A stretch of DNA of 64,000 nt from contig NZ_CP107930.1 in NCBI RefSeq assembly GCF_036021035.1, positions 4,798,006 through 4,862,005 of the forward strand, in the 5' to 3' direction. The translations under genes and the position numbers were made by a program. Each line of letters opens with the position of its first letter. Within the stretch, counting starts at the first letter, position 1. The notes beneath the pieces are model-generated. The model saw nothing but the letters and a program-made list of their open reading frames with translations. It did no database searches and was not told the origin of the DNA. Of this stretch, positions 27,280-36,144 are shown in pieces. The DNA is from Kineococcus sp. NBC_00420. Lineage in GTDB: Bacteria; Actinomycetota; Actinomycetes; Actinomycetales; Kineococcaceae.

Positions 27280-28281
27280 ATGGTCGAGCAGCGCGCCGAG
27301 ACGCACCACCACGACGCCACGAGCACCGGCAACGCCGTCGGTGTCGACATCGGGGGGACGAAGATCGCCGCCGGGGTCGTCGACCACCGCGGCGAGATCA
27401 TCGCCCAGACCCGCCGGGAGACCCCGGCCCTGCACCCCGAGGCCATCGCCGACGCCGTCGCGGACGCGATCGCGGAGCTGGAGACGACCCACGAGTTCGG
27501 TCCCGTCGGCGTCGCCGCGGCCGGTTTCGTCGACGCCGCCCGGCGCAGCGTCGTCTTCGCCCCGAACCTCGCCTGGCGCGACGAACCCCTCGCCGACCGC
27601 CTGGAGTCCCGCGTGGCGCGCCGCGTCGTGGTCGAGAACGACGCGAACGCCGCCGCGTGGGCGGAGTACCGCTTCGGTGGCGGTCTCGACGAGGAGGGCA
27701 ACGCGGTCGCCGACCTCGTCATGCTCACGCTCGGCACCGGCCTCGGGGGCGGGATCGTCTCCGGCGGTCTGCTGCAGCGCGGGGCCAACGGTGCCGCCGC
27801 CGAACTGGGTCACGTCCGCGCCGTCCCCGGCGGCCGGGCCTGCGGGTGCGGGAACTCCGGCTGCTGGGAGCAGTACGTCGCCGGGAACGCCCTCGTCCGC
27901 GACGCCCGCGACCTGCTCCGCTCCGGCGACGCCGACGGTGCGGTGTTGCTGCGCGAGGTCGGTGGCGACCCGGACGCGGTGACCGGTCCCGTCATCACCC
28001 GCCTCGCCCAGGCCGGTGACCCCGGCTGCGCGCGCCTGCTCGCCGACGTGGGCCGCTGGTTGGGCGAGGCCGTCGCGAGCTTCGTCGCGATGCTCGACCC
28101 CGAGGTTGTCGTCATCGGTGGCGGCGTGTCCAGCGCCGGTGACCTGCTGCTGGCCCCGGCCCGGGTGAGCCTGGCGGAGAACCTCTCCGGCCGGACCCAC
28201 CGCAAGCCGCCGCCGCTGCGCACGGCGACGAAGGGCAACGACGCCGGGATCATCGGCGCCGCCGACCTCGCCCGGGTCTGA
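27280..28281 (+). CDS. ROK-family sugar kinase (glucokinase-like), first of a tandem pair
   Basis: Phosphorylates glucose or a related sugar with ATP. The 333-residue protein has the ATP site VGVDIGGTKIAAGVV, the catalytic ENDANAAAWAEYRFG block and the ROK zinc motif CGCGNSGCWE. AGGGAGA lies upstream of the ATG and a possible -10 TAACCT at 27205-27210. The next gene, 32 bp downstream, encodes a close paralogue. The N-terminus carries a His-rich run. Confidence 0.9.
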   Translation: MVEQRAETHHHDATSTGNAVGVDIGGTKIAAGVVDHRGEIIAQTRRETPALHPEAIADAVADAIAELETTHEFGPVGVAAAGFVDAARRSVVFAPNLAWRDEPLADRLESRVARRVVVENDANAAAWAEYRFGGGLDEEGNAVADLVMLTLGTGLGGGIVSGGLLQRGANGAAAELGHVRAVPGGRACGCGNSGCWEQYVAGNALVRDARDLLRSGDADGAVLLREVGGDPDAVTGPVITRLAQAGDPGCARLLADVGRWLGEAVASFVAMLDPEVVVIGGGVSSAGDLLLAPARVSLAENLSGRTHRKPPPLRTATKGNDAGIIGAADLARV

Positions 28282-28313
28282 CGGACGACACCCCTGCGAT
28301 CGGGAGCAGAGAC

Positions 28314-29396
28314 ATGGCCGCACCCCGCACCCCGCGCCCGCCCCGCCGTCGGCGCGCACCCGACCCGCGACGGGTCGCGCTGCAGCAACGGCTGCGCCAG
28401 CAGACCCGCCGGGTCTTCATCGGGGACGGGCCGGCCGTCGGCGTCGACATCGGCGGGACGAAGGTCGCGGCGGGAGTCGTCGACGGCGAGGGCAACGTCG
28501 TCATGCAGTTGCGGCGCGACACGCCCACGACCAGCCCGCAGGGGGTCGAGGACACGATCGCCGAGGTCGTGGAGGAGCTCGCCGCCCACCACGACATCGT
28601 CTCCGTCGGCATCGGGGCCGCGGGTTTCGTCGACGCCGAACGCGCGACGGTGCTCTTCGCGCCGCACCTGGCCTGGCGCCACGAACCGTTGCGCGAGGCC
28701 GTCGAACGACGCATCCGCGCCCGGCTGGGTCGGCGCATCGGCCGGCGCACGATCGTCGAGAACGACGCCAACGCCGCCGCCTGGGCCGAGTACCGCTTCG
28801 GGGCCGGCCAGGAGGAGTCGCGGCTCGTCTGCGTGACGATGGGCACGGGCATCGGCGGTGGGATCGTCAACCAGGGCCGCGTGGTCCGCGGCCGCTACGG
28901 CATCGCCGGTGAGTTCGGGCACATGATCGTCGTTCCCGGTGGCCACCGCTGCGAGTGCGGCAACCGCGGCTGCTGGGAGCAGTACGCCTCGGGCAACGCA
29001 CTGGTGCGCGAGGCCCGGGAGCTCGCCCGGTCGAACTCGCCCGTCGCGCACACATTGCTGGAACTCGCCGGGGGCGATCCCGAGGCGATCACCGGCCCGC
29101 TCGTCACCGAGGCCGCCCGGGCCGGCGACCCGGCCGCGGTGGAACTCTTCGAGGACGTCGGCCGCTGGCTCGGCATCGGTGTCGCGAACCTCGCCGCCGC
29201 GCTGGACCCGGGGACCGTCGTCATCGGGGGTGGGGTCTCCGACGCGGGTGAGCTCCTGCTCGGCCCCTGTCGCGAGGCGTTCCGCCGCACCCTCACGGGG
29301 CGGGGTTTCCGTCCCGAGCTCACGATCGCCCGCGCCAAGCTCGGCCCGGCGGCGGGTCTGGTGGGTGCGGCGGACCTGTCCCGCGGCTGGGGCTGA
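28314..29396 (+). CDS. ROK-family sugar kinase, second of a tandem pair
   Basis: A 360-residue paralogue of the preceding kinase with the same landmarks: VGVDIGGTKVAAGVV, AAGFVDAE, ENDANAAAWAEYRFG and CECGNRGCWE. It differs by a basic N-terminal extension of about 40 residues (many Arg) and by an insertion rich in Arg before the END motif. The pair clearly arose by tandem duplication. Its stop overlaps the ATG of the next gene by one base. Confidence 0.9.
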   Translation: MAAPRTPRPPRRRRAPDPRRVALQQRLRQQTRRVFIGDGPAVGVDIGGTKVAAGVVDGEGNVVMQLRRDTPTTSPQGVEDTIAEVVEELAAHHDIVSVGIGAAGFVDAERATVLFAPHLAWRHEPLREAVERRIRARLGRRIGRRTIVENDANAAAWAEYRFGAGQEESRLVCVTMGTGIGGGIVNQGRVVRGRYGIAGEFGHMIVVPGGHRCECGNRGCWEQYASGNALVREARELARSNSPVAHTLLELAGGDPEAITGPLVTEAARAGDPAAVELFEDVGRWLGIGVANLAAALDPGTVVIGGGVSDAGELLLGPCREAFRRTLTGRGFRPELTIARAKLGPAAGLVGAADLSRGWG

Positions 29397-30157
29397 TGGC
29401 CTGCCCGGGTTCCGTCGGGCGCCCTGTCGCCCGGATGCGGGTGGCGACGTTCAACGTGCGTGAACTGCTCGACGACACCGTCGCGCTGCGCGACCTGCTG
29501 CGCACCGCGGCGGCCGACGTCGTGTGCCTGCAGGAGGTCCCCACGTTCGGTCCGGTCGCCCACCGCCTCGGCGACCTCGCCGCCGACACCGGCCTGTGGC
29601 TCGCGGCGTGGGGTCGGGCCGGTGCGGGGACGGCGGTACTCACCGCCGCCCGCGTCGACGTGCGGGCCGGCGCGGTGCGGGAACTGCCGACCGCCCGCTG
29701 GCGGGGGCGCAGGCCGGTGCGGCGCCGGGGAACCGCCGAGGCCGTCGTCCGCGTCCCGCTGGGTGGGGGGTGGTCGCGGGAGGTGCTGGTGCGCAGCGTC
29801 CACCTCGGCCTGGAGGCCGGGGAGCGTTCCGACCACGTAGCCCGGCTGCTGCCCGCGACCCCCGTCCCGGGGTCCTGCGGGCCGTGGTCCGACGCGCCCC
29901 TGGTGATGGCGGGGGACCTCAACGAAGAACCCGGCGGAGCGGTCCACCAGCGGTTCTCGACGGTGCTCGCGGACGCGGCCGAGGTCGCGGGCCGCCCCTT
30001 CCCGACCTTCCCGGCGCGGGCACCGCGCAGGCGGCTGGACCTGGTCCTCGTCGATCGCCGGCTGAGCGTCACCGGGGTCAGCACCCCGCCGGGGAACGCG
30101 GCCGCAGCCACCGACCACCTGGCGGTCGTCGCCGACCTGCTCGTCCCGGCCGGTTGA
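29396..30157 (+). CDS. Endonuclease/exonuclease/phosphatase-family protein
   Basis: A 253-residue metal-dependent phosphoesterase fold. Hallmarks are Asn20 in ATFNVREL, Glu47 in CLQEVPTFG, the GDLNEEPGG segment with Asp and Asn, and the C-terminal TDHLAVVADL. No signal peptide is seen. Substrate could be DNA, phospholipid or a small phosphate ester; nothing in the sequence decides. It is coupled to the second sugar kinase through a TGATG overlap. Confidence 0.82.
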   Translation: MACPGSVGRPVARMRVATFNVRELLDDTVALRDLLRTAAADVVCLQEVPTFGPVAHRLGDLAADTGLWLAAWGRAGAGTAVLTAARVDVRAGAVRELPTARWRGRRPVRRRGTAEAVVRVPLGGGWSREVLVRSVHLGLEAGERSDHVARLLPATPVPGSCGPWSDAPLVMAGDLNEEPGGAVHQRFSTVLADAAEVAGRPFPTFPARAPRRRLDLVLVDRRLSVTGVSTPPGNAAAATDHLAVVADLLVPAG

Positions 30158-30166
30158 GGACGGGTC

Positions 30167-30712
30167 TCAGACCACGGCACCGTCGTCGTCGTCATCGTCC
30201 CGCGAGCCGGGAAGACGGATGACCAGGGTCGCGAACCCGGCCACGAACACCCCCGCGGTGATCGCGGTCACGAGCTGCGGGACGTCGTTCCAGCCCAGCG
30301 CCACGACGAGCAGGAAGAGCGGTGCGCCGACGACGGCGATCCACGCGGCCCAGCCCAGGAGGTCGCGGGGGAGAGGCTGTGGTTCGGCGGGGACGAAGCG
30401 TTCCTCGGAGGAGGACCGCAGTTCGACCGGCTCGTCGTCGCGCCGGCGGGGGGTTGCGAACCACTCGGGCGTCGGGACGTCCTCGTGGGGGGGCGGAGGG
30501 AGCGGAGTGACCGGGCGGACCAACCGGGGCTCGGGGCGAGGCGCCTCGCCGGCCTGGGCGTCGTCCTCGTCGGCCGCGGGGCTGGTGTCGCTGGTGTCCC
30601 CGGCCGACGTGTCGGTCCTCGACGTGGCTTCCTCACCCCAGTGCGCGACGATCAGCGCGAACGCCGCATCGACGTCGAGGGGACCGGATCCGTCGTCCGG
30701 GGTTCGAGGCAC
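30167..30712 (-). CDS. Hypothetical protein with disordered N-terminus and two C-terminal membrane helices
   Basis: A 181-residue protein. The first ~120 residues are Pro/Glu/Asp-rich and probably disordered; two hydrophobic helices (about 120-140 and 144-166) follow, and the protein ends with a run of six aspartates. No family is recognised with confidence. It is convergent with the phosphoesterase gene (10-bp gap) and divergent from the acyltransferase. Confidence 0.7.
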   Translation of the reverse strand: MPRTPDDGSGPLDVDAAFALIVAHWGEEATSRTDTSAGDTSDTSPAADEDDAQAGEAPRPEPRLVRPVTPLPPPPHEDVPTPEWFATPRRRDDEPVELRSSSEERFVPAEPQPLPRDLLGWAAWIAVVGAPLFLLVVALGWNDVPQLVTAITAGVFVAGFATLVIRLPGSRDDDDDDGAVV

Positions 30713-30826
30713 ACCCCAATGGTGTCACGGGTGACCCGGGGTGGTCGAGGTTTCGGCGTGGCGCGCGCCGGTCCGTTCGCTAGGGTCGGCGATCACCGAT
30801 CGGGCGACGAAGGACGAGGGGGGCCG

Positions 30827-31627
30827 GTGCCGCGCTTTCCCGTCCTGTACTGGCCGATCAAGCTGCTGGTCGCGGAACCGCTGGTCACGGCCGTGTTCCG
30901 GCCCTGGGTCCGCGGGCTCGAGAACGTCCCCACCGACGGTCCGGCGATCCTGGCCAGCAACCACCTCTCCGCCGCGGACACCGTGCTGCTGCCGACGGTG
31001 GTCCAGCGGCGGGTCACCTTCATCGCCAAGGCGGACCTGTTCACCGGCCGCGGCGTGCGCGGCCGGCTCACCAAGGGCCTCATGCACGGGATCGGTCAAC
31101 TGCCCGTCGACCGTTCCGGGGGCCGGGCGTCCTCGGCCGCCATCGCGGGGGCGGTGCGCGTCCTGCAGGAGGGCGACCTCTTCGGCATCTACCCCGAGGG
31201 GACGCGGTCACCGGACGGTCGCCTCTACCGCGGCCGCACCGGTGTCGCCCGCATCGCCCTCGCCTCGGGTGCCCCGGTGATCCCGGTCGCGATGATCGGC
31301 ACGGAGGACCTGCTGCCGACCGGCCGGAGGCTGCCCCGGATCCGGCGCGTCGGCGCCGTGTTCGGGGAGCCGCTGGACTTCTCCCGCTTCGCCGGTCGGG
31401 GGGACGACCAGCTCGTCGTCCGCTCCGTCACCGACGAGATCATGTACGCGATCCAGAAGCTCTCGCGCCAGGAGTACGTCGACGCCTACGCCGAGCGCAG
31501 CCGGCTGCGCAGCGAGCTGTCCCGCAGCACCGGCGTCCCCGAACCGCCGAGCACCGCCACCGGCGGTCCGGGCGGGCGCGCCGCCCCGACCGGCGACGCG
31601 CCGGGGCCGGACGACGCGCAGCACTAG
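30827..31627 (+). CDS. 1-acyl-sn-glycerol-3-phosphate acyltransferase, PlsC-like
   Basis: Makes phosphatidic acid or acylates a related lipid. The 266-residue protein has the HX4D motif (His46-Asp51 in SNHLSAAD), an FIAKADLF segment, and YPEGTRSPDG. The GTG at 30827 follows a GAGGGG ribosome-binding site; a -10-like TAGGGT lies at 30781-30786. The C-terminal 40 residues are a disordered Gly/Pro tail. It corresponds in position to M. tuberculosis Rv2182c, between fadD15/pimB and the DAHP synthase. Confidence 0.9.
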   Translation: MPRFPVLYWPIKLLVAEPLVTAVFRPWVRGLENVPTDGPAILASNHLSAADTVLLPTVVQRRVTFIAKADLFTGRGVRGRLTKGLMHGIGQLPVDRSGGRASSAAIAGAVRVLQEGDLFGIYPEGTRSPDGRLYRGRTGVARIALASGAPVIPVAMIGTEDLLPTGRRLPRIRRVGAVFGEPLDFSRFAGRGDDQLVVRSVTDEIMYAIQKLSRQEYVDAYAERSRLRSELSRSTGVPEPPSTATGGPGGRAAPTGDAPGPDDAQH

Positions 31628-31702
31628 ACCCGCGGTGGCAGAGTTCCCTCCGGACGGACGACAGGCACGTCGGCGAAGGCGCCGAGGACTGGAGAACGCA
31701 CG

Positions 31703-32734
31703 ATGCGGGTCGGGATCCTCACCGGGGGCGGCGACTGCCCCGGACTGAACGCGGTCATCCGGGCGGCGGTGCTGGCCGGGACGCAACGGCACGGGATGGA
31801 GTTCGTCGGGTTCCTCGACGGCTGGCGCGGGGTCCTCGACGGGGACACCGTTCCCCTCGACGAGGAGACCGTCAGACCGCTGCTGACCATCGGCGGCACG
31901 ATCCTCGGCTCCTCGCGGACGAACCCGCTGGCCGACGGCGTCGACGACGGCGTCGCCCGGGTCCGCAAGCAGCTGACGGCGCTCGAGGTGGACGCGCTGC
32001 TGGCCATCGGCGGCGAGGACACCCTCGGCGTCGCCACGGCCCTGCACGCCGCGGGCATCCCGGTCGTGGGCGCCCCCAAGACCATCGACGACGACCTGTC
32101 GGCCACCGACGCGACGTTCGGGTTCGACACCGCGGTGCAGACCGCCGTCGACGCCTGCGACCGCCTCGCCACCACCGGCGCGAGCCACCACCGGGCGATG
32201 ATCGTGGAGGTGATGGGCCGTCACGCCGGCTGGATCGCGCTGCACACCGGGATGGCGGCCGGCGCGCACGTCACGATCCTGCCCGAGGAGGATCCCGACC
32301 TCGACGCCGTCGCCGACGTGACGCGTTCCGTCCTGGCCCGCGGTCAGGCACCCCTCATCGTCGTCAGCGAGGGCGCGAAGGTCCACGGCGAGGAAGCCGC
32401 GAAGAACGCCCCGCGGGACGCCTTCGGACACGCCCAGCTCGGCGGGGCCGGCGACGCCTTGGAGCACGAGCTCCTCGCCCGCGTCCCGGGGTTGTCGACG
32501 CGGGTCACCGTCCTGGGCCACCTGCTGCGGGGCGGGACCCCGTCGGCGGCCGACCGGATCCTCGCGACGCGGTTCGGGCTGTCGGCGATCGAGGCGCTCG
32601 CGAGCGGGAACCTGGGCACGATGGCGTCCCTGCACGGGGTCGAGGTCCACCAGGTGCCGCTGGCCGAGGCCACCGGGGTGTTGCGCACGGTGCCCGACGC
32701 GCGACGGGCCGAGACGGCCGGCGTCCGGTGGTGA
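31703..32734 (+). CDS. 6-phosphofructokinase with pyrophosphate-type active-site residues
   Basis: Phosphorylates fructose 6-phosphate. The 343-residue protein matches the actinobacterial PFK group that includes the Amycolatopsis methanolica PPi enzyme (LTGGGDCPGLNAVIR, GGTILGSSRTNP, EVMGRHAGWIALH). The two diagnostic positions read Asp106 (in GGEDT) and Lys126 (in PKTIDDD); Gly at both marks ATP enzymes, while Asp and Lys mark PPi enzymes. Catalytic Asp129 is present. The motif end is DDD rather than the usual DND. GGAGA precedes the ATG. A pfk symbol is withheld because donor specificity is untested. Confidence 0.93.
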   Translation: MRVGILTGGGDCPGLNAVIRAAVLAGTQRHGMEFVGFLDGWRGVLDGDTVPLDEETVRPLLTIGGTILGSSRTNPLADGVDDGVARVRKQLTALEVDALLAIGGEDTLGVATALHAAGIPVVGAPKTIDDDLSATDATFGFDTAVQTAVDACDRLATTGASHHRAMIVEVMGRHAGWIALHTGMAAGAHVTILPEEDPDLDAVADVTRSVLARGQAPLIVVSEGAKVHGEEAAKNAPRDAFGHAQLGGAGDALEHELLARVPGLSTRVTVLGHLLRGGTPSAADRILATRFGLSAIEALASGNLGTMASLHGVEVHQVPLAEATGVLRTVPDARRAETAGVRW

Positions 32735-32789
32735 CGCTCGGTCACGAGTGTGGCAACCCCACCCCGCGGGGGGTGCGACACTTGCCCGC

Positions 32790-34184
32790 GTGAGCACTCC
32801 CACGACGACGAACTCCGCGGGTCTGTCCAGCATCACGTGGCCCGACCTGCCCGCCGCCCAGCAGCCGCAGTGGCCGGACGCCGCCGCGCTGGCCGAGGTG
32901 CACGCGGAGCTCGCGTCGTATCCGCCCCTCGTCTTCGCGGGGGAGTCCGACCAGCTGCGCGGTCAGCTGGCCGAGGCCGCCCGGGGCGAGGCGTTCCTGC
33001 TGCAGGGCGGGGACTGCGCCGAGACGTTCGCCGGCGCCACGGCCGACGGCATCCGCCGCCGGCTGAAGACGATGCTGCAGATGTCCGCCGTCCTCACCTA
33101 CGGGGCCAGCCTGCCGATCATCAAGGTCGGTCGCATGGCGGGGCAGTTCTCCAAGCCGCGCTCCAGCAACGACGAGACCCGCGACGGCGTCACGCTTCCC
33201 GCCTACCGCGGCGACGCCGTCAACGACTACGCGTTCACCCCCGAGTCGCGGATCCCCGACCCGCAGCGACTGCTCCGCGCCTACCACACGTCCTCCGCGA
33301 CGCTGAACCTCATCCGGGCGTTCACGACCGGTGGGTACGCGGACCTGCGCAAGGTCCACGAGTGGAACCGCGGCTTCGCGGCCACCGCGGCCAACGCCAA
33401 GTACGACTCCCTCGCGCACGACATCGACAAGGCCATGAAGTTCATGGCGGCCTGCGGCGCTGACTTCGACGCCCTGCAGACCGTCCAGTTCTGGTCCAGC
33501 CACGAGGCGCTGCTGCTCGACTACGAGCGTCCGCTGACCCGGACCCTCGACGAGGAACCGCCGCTCAGCGGTCCCGCCGCCGAGGACGTGCGCCAGGGCG
33601 GTCCCTACGACGTCGCCGCGCACATGGTCTGGATCGGGGAGCGCACCCGTCAGCTCGACGGTGCGCACGTGGACTTCGCCGCGAAGATCCGCAACCCCAT
33701 CGGGATCAAGCTGGGGCCGAAGACCTCCGTCGACGACGCGCTCGCGCTCATCGACAAGGTCGACCCCTACCGCGAACCGGGCCGGTTGACGTTCATCACG
33801 CGCATGGGCGCCTCGACGATCCGCGAGGCCCTGCCCGCCCTCGTCGAGGGGGTCACGAAGTCCGGCGCCCAGGTCACCTGGGTCTGCGACCCGATGCACG
33901 GCAACACGATCACCTCGACCAGTGGGTACAAGACCCGTCGCTTCGACGACGTCGTGGACGAGGTCCGCGGGTTCTTCGAGGTCCACCAGGCCCTGGGCAC
34001 CGTGCCCGGCGGCCTGCACGTCGAACTCACCGGGGACGACGTCACCGAGTGCCTCGGTGGGGCCATGGAGATCGACGACGCGGCGCTGGCGACCCGCTAC
34101 GAGTCGCTGTGCGACCCGCGGCTGAACCACCAGCAGTCGCTGGAGCTCGCCTTCCTCGCGGCGGAGATGCTCTCCAAGCGCTGA
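32790..34184 (+). CDS. aroG: 3-deoxy-7-phosphoheptulonate (DAHP) synthase, class II
   Basis: First step of the shikimate pathway. The 464-residue protein is the plant-like class II type, with LQGGDCAETF, KVGRMAGQFSKPRS, WNRGF, HMVWIGERTRQLDGAHV and DPMHGNT. The GTG at 32790 gives the usual N-terminus; an in-frame GTG at 32748 would add 14 residues with no family support. In M. tuberculosis the same gene (Rv2178c) also lies beside pknL. It ends at a strong terminator. Confidence 0.95.
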   Translation: MSTPTTTNSAGLSSITWPDLPAAQQPQWPDAAALAEVHAELASYPPLVFAGESDQLRGQLAEAARGEAFLLQGGDCAETFAGATADGIRRRLKTMLQMSAVLTYGASLPIIKVGRMAGQFSKPRSSNDETRDGVTLPAYRGDAVNDYAFTPESRIPDPQRLLRAYHTSSATLNLIRAFTTGGYADLRKVHEWNRGFAATAANAKYDSLAHDIDKAMKFMAACGADFDALQTVQFWSSHEALLLDYERPLTRTLDEEPPLSGPAAEDVRQGGPYDVAAHMVWIGERTRQLDGAHVDFAAKIRNPIGIKLGPKTSVDDALALIDKVDPYREPGRLTFITRMGASTIREALPALVEGVTKSGAQVTWVCDPMHGNTITSTSGYKTRRFDDVVDEVRGFFEVHQALGTVPGGLHVELTGDDVTECLGGAMEIDDAALATRYESLCDPRLNHQQSLELAFLAAEMLSKR

Positions 34185-34193
34185 CCGTGCACG

Positions 34194-34231
34194 ACGAAGG
34201 GTCCGCCACCTCCGGGTGGCGGGCCCTTCGT
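34194..34231. terminator. Bidirectional terminator between DAHP synthase and the PASTA kinase
   Basis: Arms 34194-34210 and 34215-34231 (left arm ACGAAGGGTCCGCCACC) pair with one mismatch around a TCCG loop, between convergent genes. Confidence 0.82.
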
Positions 34232-34237
34232 GCGTCC

Positions 34238-36112
34238 TCAGACGACGGTGAGGGTGATCGTCGAGCCCTTGGGGATCGACGTGCCGGCCTCGGGGTCGCT
34301 GGAGCGGACGGTGCCGAACACCCCGCCGAGGACGTTGTTCACCTGGACCTGGAACCCGAGTCCCTGGAGCTTGGCGCGGGCCGCGTCGACCTGCGTGCCC
34401 TGCACGGCCGGGACGGCCACCAGCGGCGGACCCGAGGAGACGACGAGGTCGACGGCGTCACCGCGGAACAGCGTCCCGTCGGGGGGTGTCTGCGAGATGA
34501 CCTCACCGGCCGCGACGCTCTCGCTGACCTGCTGGGTGATCTTGCCCACCGACAGACCTGCGGCGGTGATGGCCTTCTGGGCGGCGTCCTGCGTCTGGTT
34601 CACGACTCCGGGCACGCCGATCGGCTCCCGGCCCTTCGAGACGACGAGGTCGACCCTGGAGTCGTGGGGCACGACCTGCCCCACGTCCGGGGTGGCGGCC
34701 ACGATCGAGCCGTCCGGGACCTTCTCGTCGAACTGCTCGCTGACGTTCCCGATCGTGAGGCCGGTACCGGTGAGGAGCTGTTCCGCCTCGTCCCGGGTCT
34801 TGCCGACGACCTCGGGGACGGCGAACTGCTGGACGCCCTGGGAGACGACGATCGTGACGGTGCCGTCCTTGCGGACGCGACCGCCTTCCCCGGGGTCGCT
34901 GGACACCACCAGGCCCTGGGCGACGGTGTCGCTGAACCCCTGCTGCTCGTCAACGGCGAGACCCGCGGCCTGCAGGGTGCTGGTGGCCTCCTGCGGTGAC
35001 TTCCCCGCGACCGGCGGGGTCGTGGTGTACGCGCCGGGGCCGGCGGTGAAGTACCAGGCCAGTCCGGCGGCGACGGCGAGCACGAGCAGGACCAGTCCGA
35101 CCAGCAGGCCGCGGCGGGAACGGTGGCCCTCGGTCGGCGCGGGTCGCTTCTCCGGGACAGCCGCGGCGGTCTTGCCGATGCGGGTCGTGCTGCCCGGCGC
35201 GGCCGCACCGGCGGGGCGGGGCGGACGGGCGGCGAGCTGTTCCGGGGTCAGCGAGGCCTGCACCGCGCGCAGCTGCTCGAGCATCTCCCCGGCGTCGTCG
35301 GGACGTTCGTCGGGGTCCTTGGCCAGGGCGTCGAGGACGAGGGCGTCCAGCGAGGGGGACAGCCCGGGCGCACGGGTCGAGGGCAGCGGGACCTGCTCGT
35401 GCACGTGCTTGTAGGCGATCGTGAACGGGCTCTCACCCGTGAACGGAGGAGCGCCCGTGAGCATCTCGTAGAGCATGACGCCGACGCCGTAGACGTCGCT
35501 GCGGGCGTCGGTGGTCCGCGACTCCAGCTGCTCGGGGGCCAGGTACTCCGCGGTGCCCATCAGGTCGCCCATGCCGACGGTGGTGCTCTGCCCCCCGGGA
35601 CTGGCGGCGCGGGCGAGACCGAAGTCCGCGACCTTGACCCGGCCGTCGTCGGCGACGAGGACGTTGGCGGTCTTCACGTCGCGGTGCAGGACGCCCTTGC
35701 GGTGGGCTTCGGCCAGCGCCTCGAGCACGCTGGCGGTGACCTTCAGCGCCTCACCGGGGGTGAGGGCCCCCGCGTCGAGGACCACGTCGCGCAGGGTCCG
35801 GCCGTCGACGAGCTCCATCACCAGGTACGCCGTCTCGACGCCACCCTCGTGGTCGACGCCCTGGTCGAGCACCGCGACGACCCCGGGGTGCCCGATCCGC
35901 GCCGCCGACTTCGCCTCGGTGACGAACCGGGCGCGGGCGGCCGGGTCGTGGGCGAGGTCGGCCCGGAGGACCTTCACGGCGACGGCGCGGTCGAGCCGCT
36001 CGTCCTCGGCGCGGTAGACGACACCCATCCCACCTCGCCCGATCCGTCCCAGGACGCGGTAGCGCCCGTCGAGGCGTCGCCCGACGAGGGGGTCGGAGAG
36101 GGTTGCGTCCAC
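34238..36112 (-). CDS. Serine/threonine protein kinase with PASTA repeats, PknL-like
   Basis: Membrane receptor kinase of 624 residues. The cytosolic Hanks-type domain has the Gly loop GRGGMGVVY, Lys47, HRDVKTAN (Asp145) and DFG, with an activation loop containing Thr/Ser residues before GTAEYLAPEQ. A single membrane helix (about 335-357) is followed by four PASTA repeats that bind peptidoglycan fragments or lipid II. The GTG start is at 36112. Its neighbours are a LysM lytic transglycosylase (same strand) and the Rv2175c-like DNA-binding protein, which in M. tuberculosis is a PknL substrate. Confidence 0.93.
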   Translation of the reverse strand: MDATLSDPLVGRRLDGRYRVLGRIGRGGMGVVYRAEDERLDRAVAVKVLRADLAHDPAARARFVTEAKSAARIGHPGVVAVLDQGVDHEGGVETAYLVMELVDGRTLRDVVLDAGALTPGEALKVTASVLEALAEAHRKGVLHRDVKTANVLVADDGRVKVADFGLARAASPGGQSTTVGMGDLMGTAEYLAPEQLESRTTDARSDVYGVGVMLYEMLTGAPPFTGESPFTIAYKHVHEQVPLPSTRAPGLSPSLDALVLDALAKDPDERPDDAGEMLEQLRAVQASLTPEQLAARPPRPAGAAAPGSTTRIGKTAAAVPEKRPAPTEGHRSRRGLLVGLVLLVLAVAAGLAWYFTAGPGAYTTTPPVAGKSPQEATSTLQAAGLAVDEQQGFSDTVAQGLVVSSDPGEGGRVRKDGTVTIVVSQGVQQFAVPEVVGKTRDEAEQLLTGTGLTIGNVSEQFDEKVPDGSIVAATPDVGQVVPHDSRVDLVVSKGREPIGVPGVVNQTQDAAQKAITAAGLSVGKITQQVSESVAAGEVISQTPPDGTLFRGDAVDLVVSSGPPLVAVPAVQGTQVDAARAKLQGLGFQVQVNNVLGGVFGTVRSSDPEAGTSIPKGSTITLTVV

Positions 36113-36144
36113 GATCAGCGAGTCTAGGTGGACCGAGCGTCAGG

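Noticed and set aside
32748-32789. Upstream GTG extending the DAHP synthase by 14 residues, or a Trp-containing leader peptide
   Set aside because: The extension has no family support, and only one Trp codon is present with no convincing attenuator pair; the hairpin-forming bases here are imperfect.
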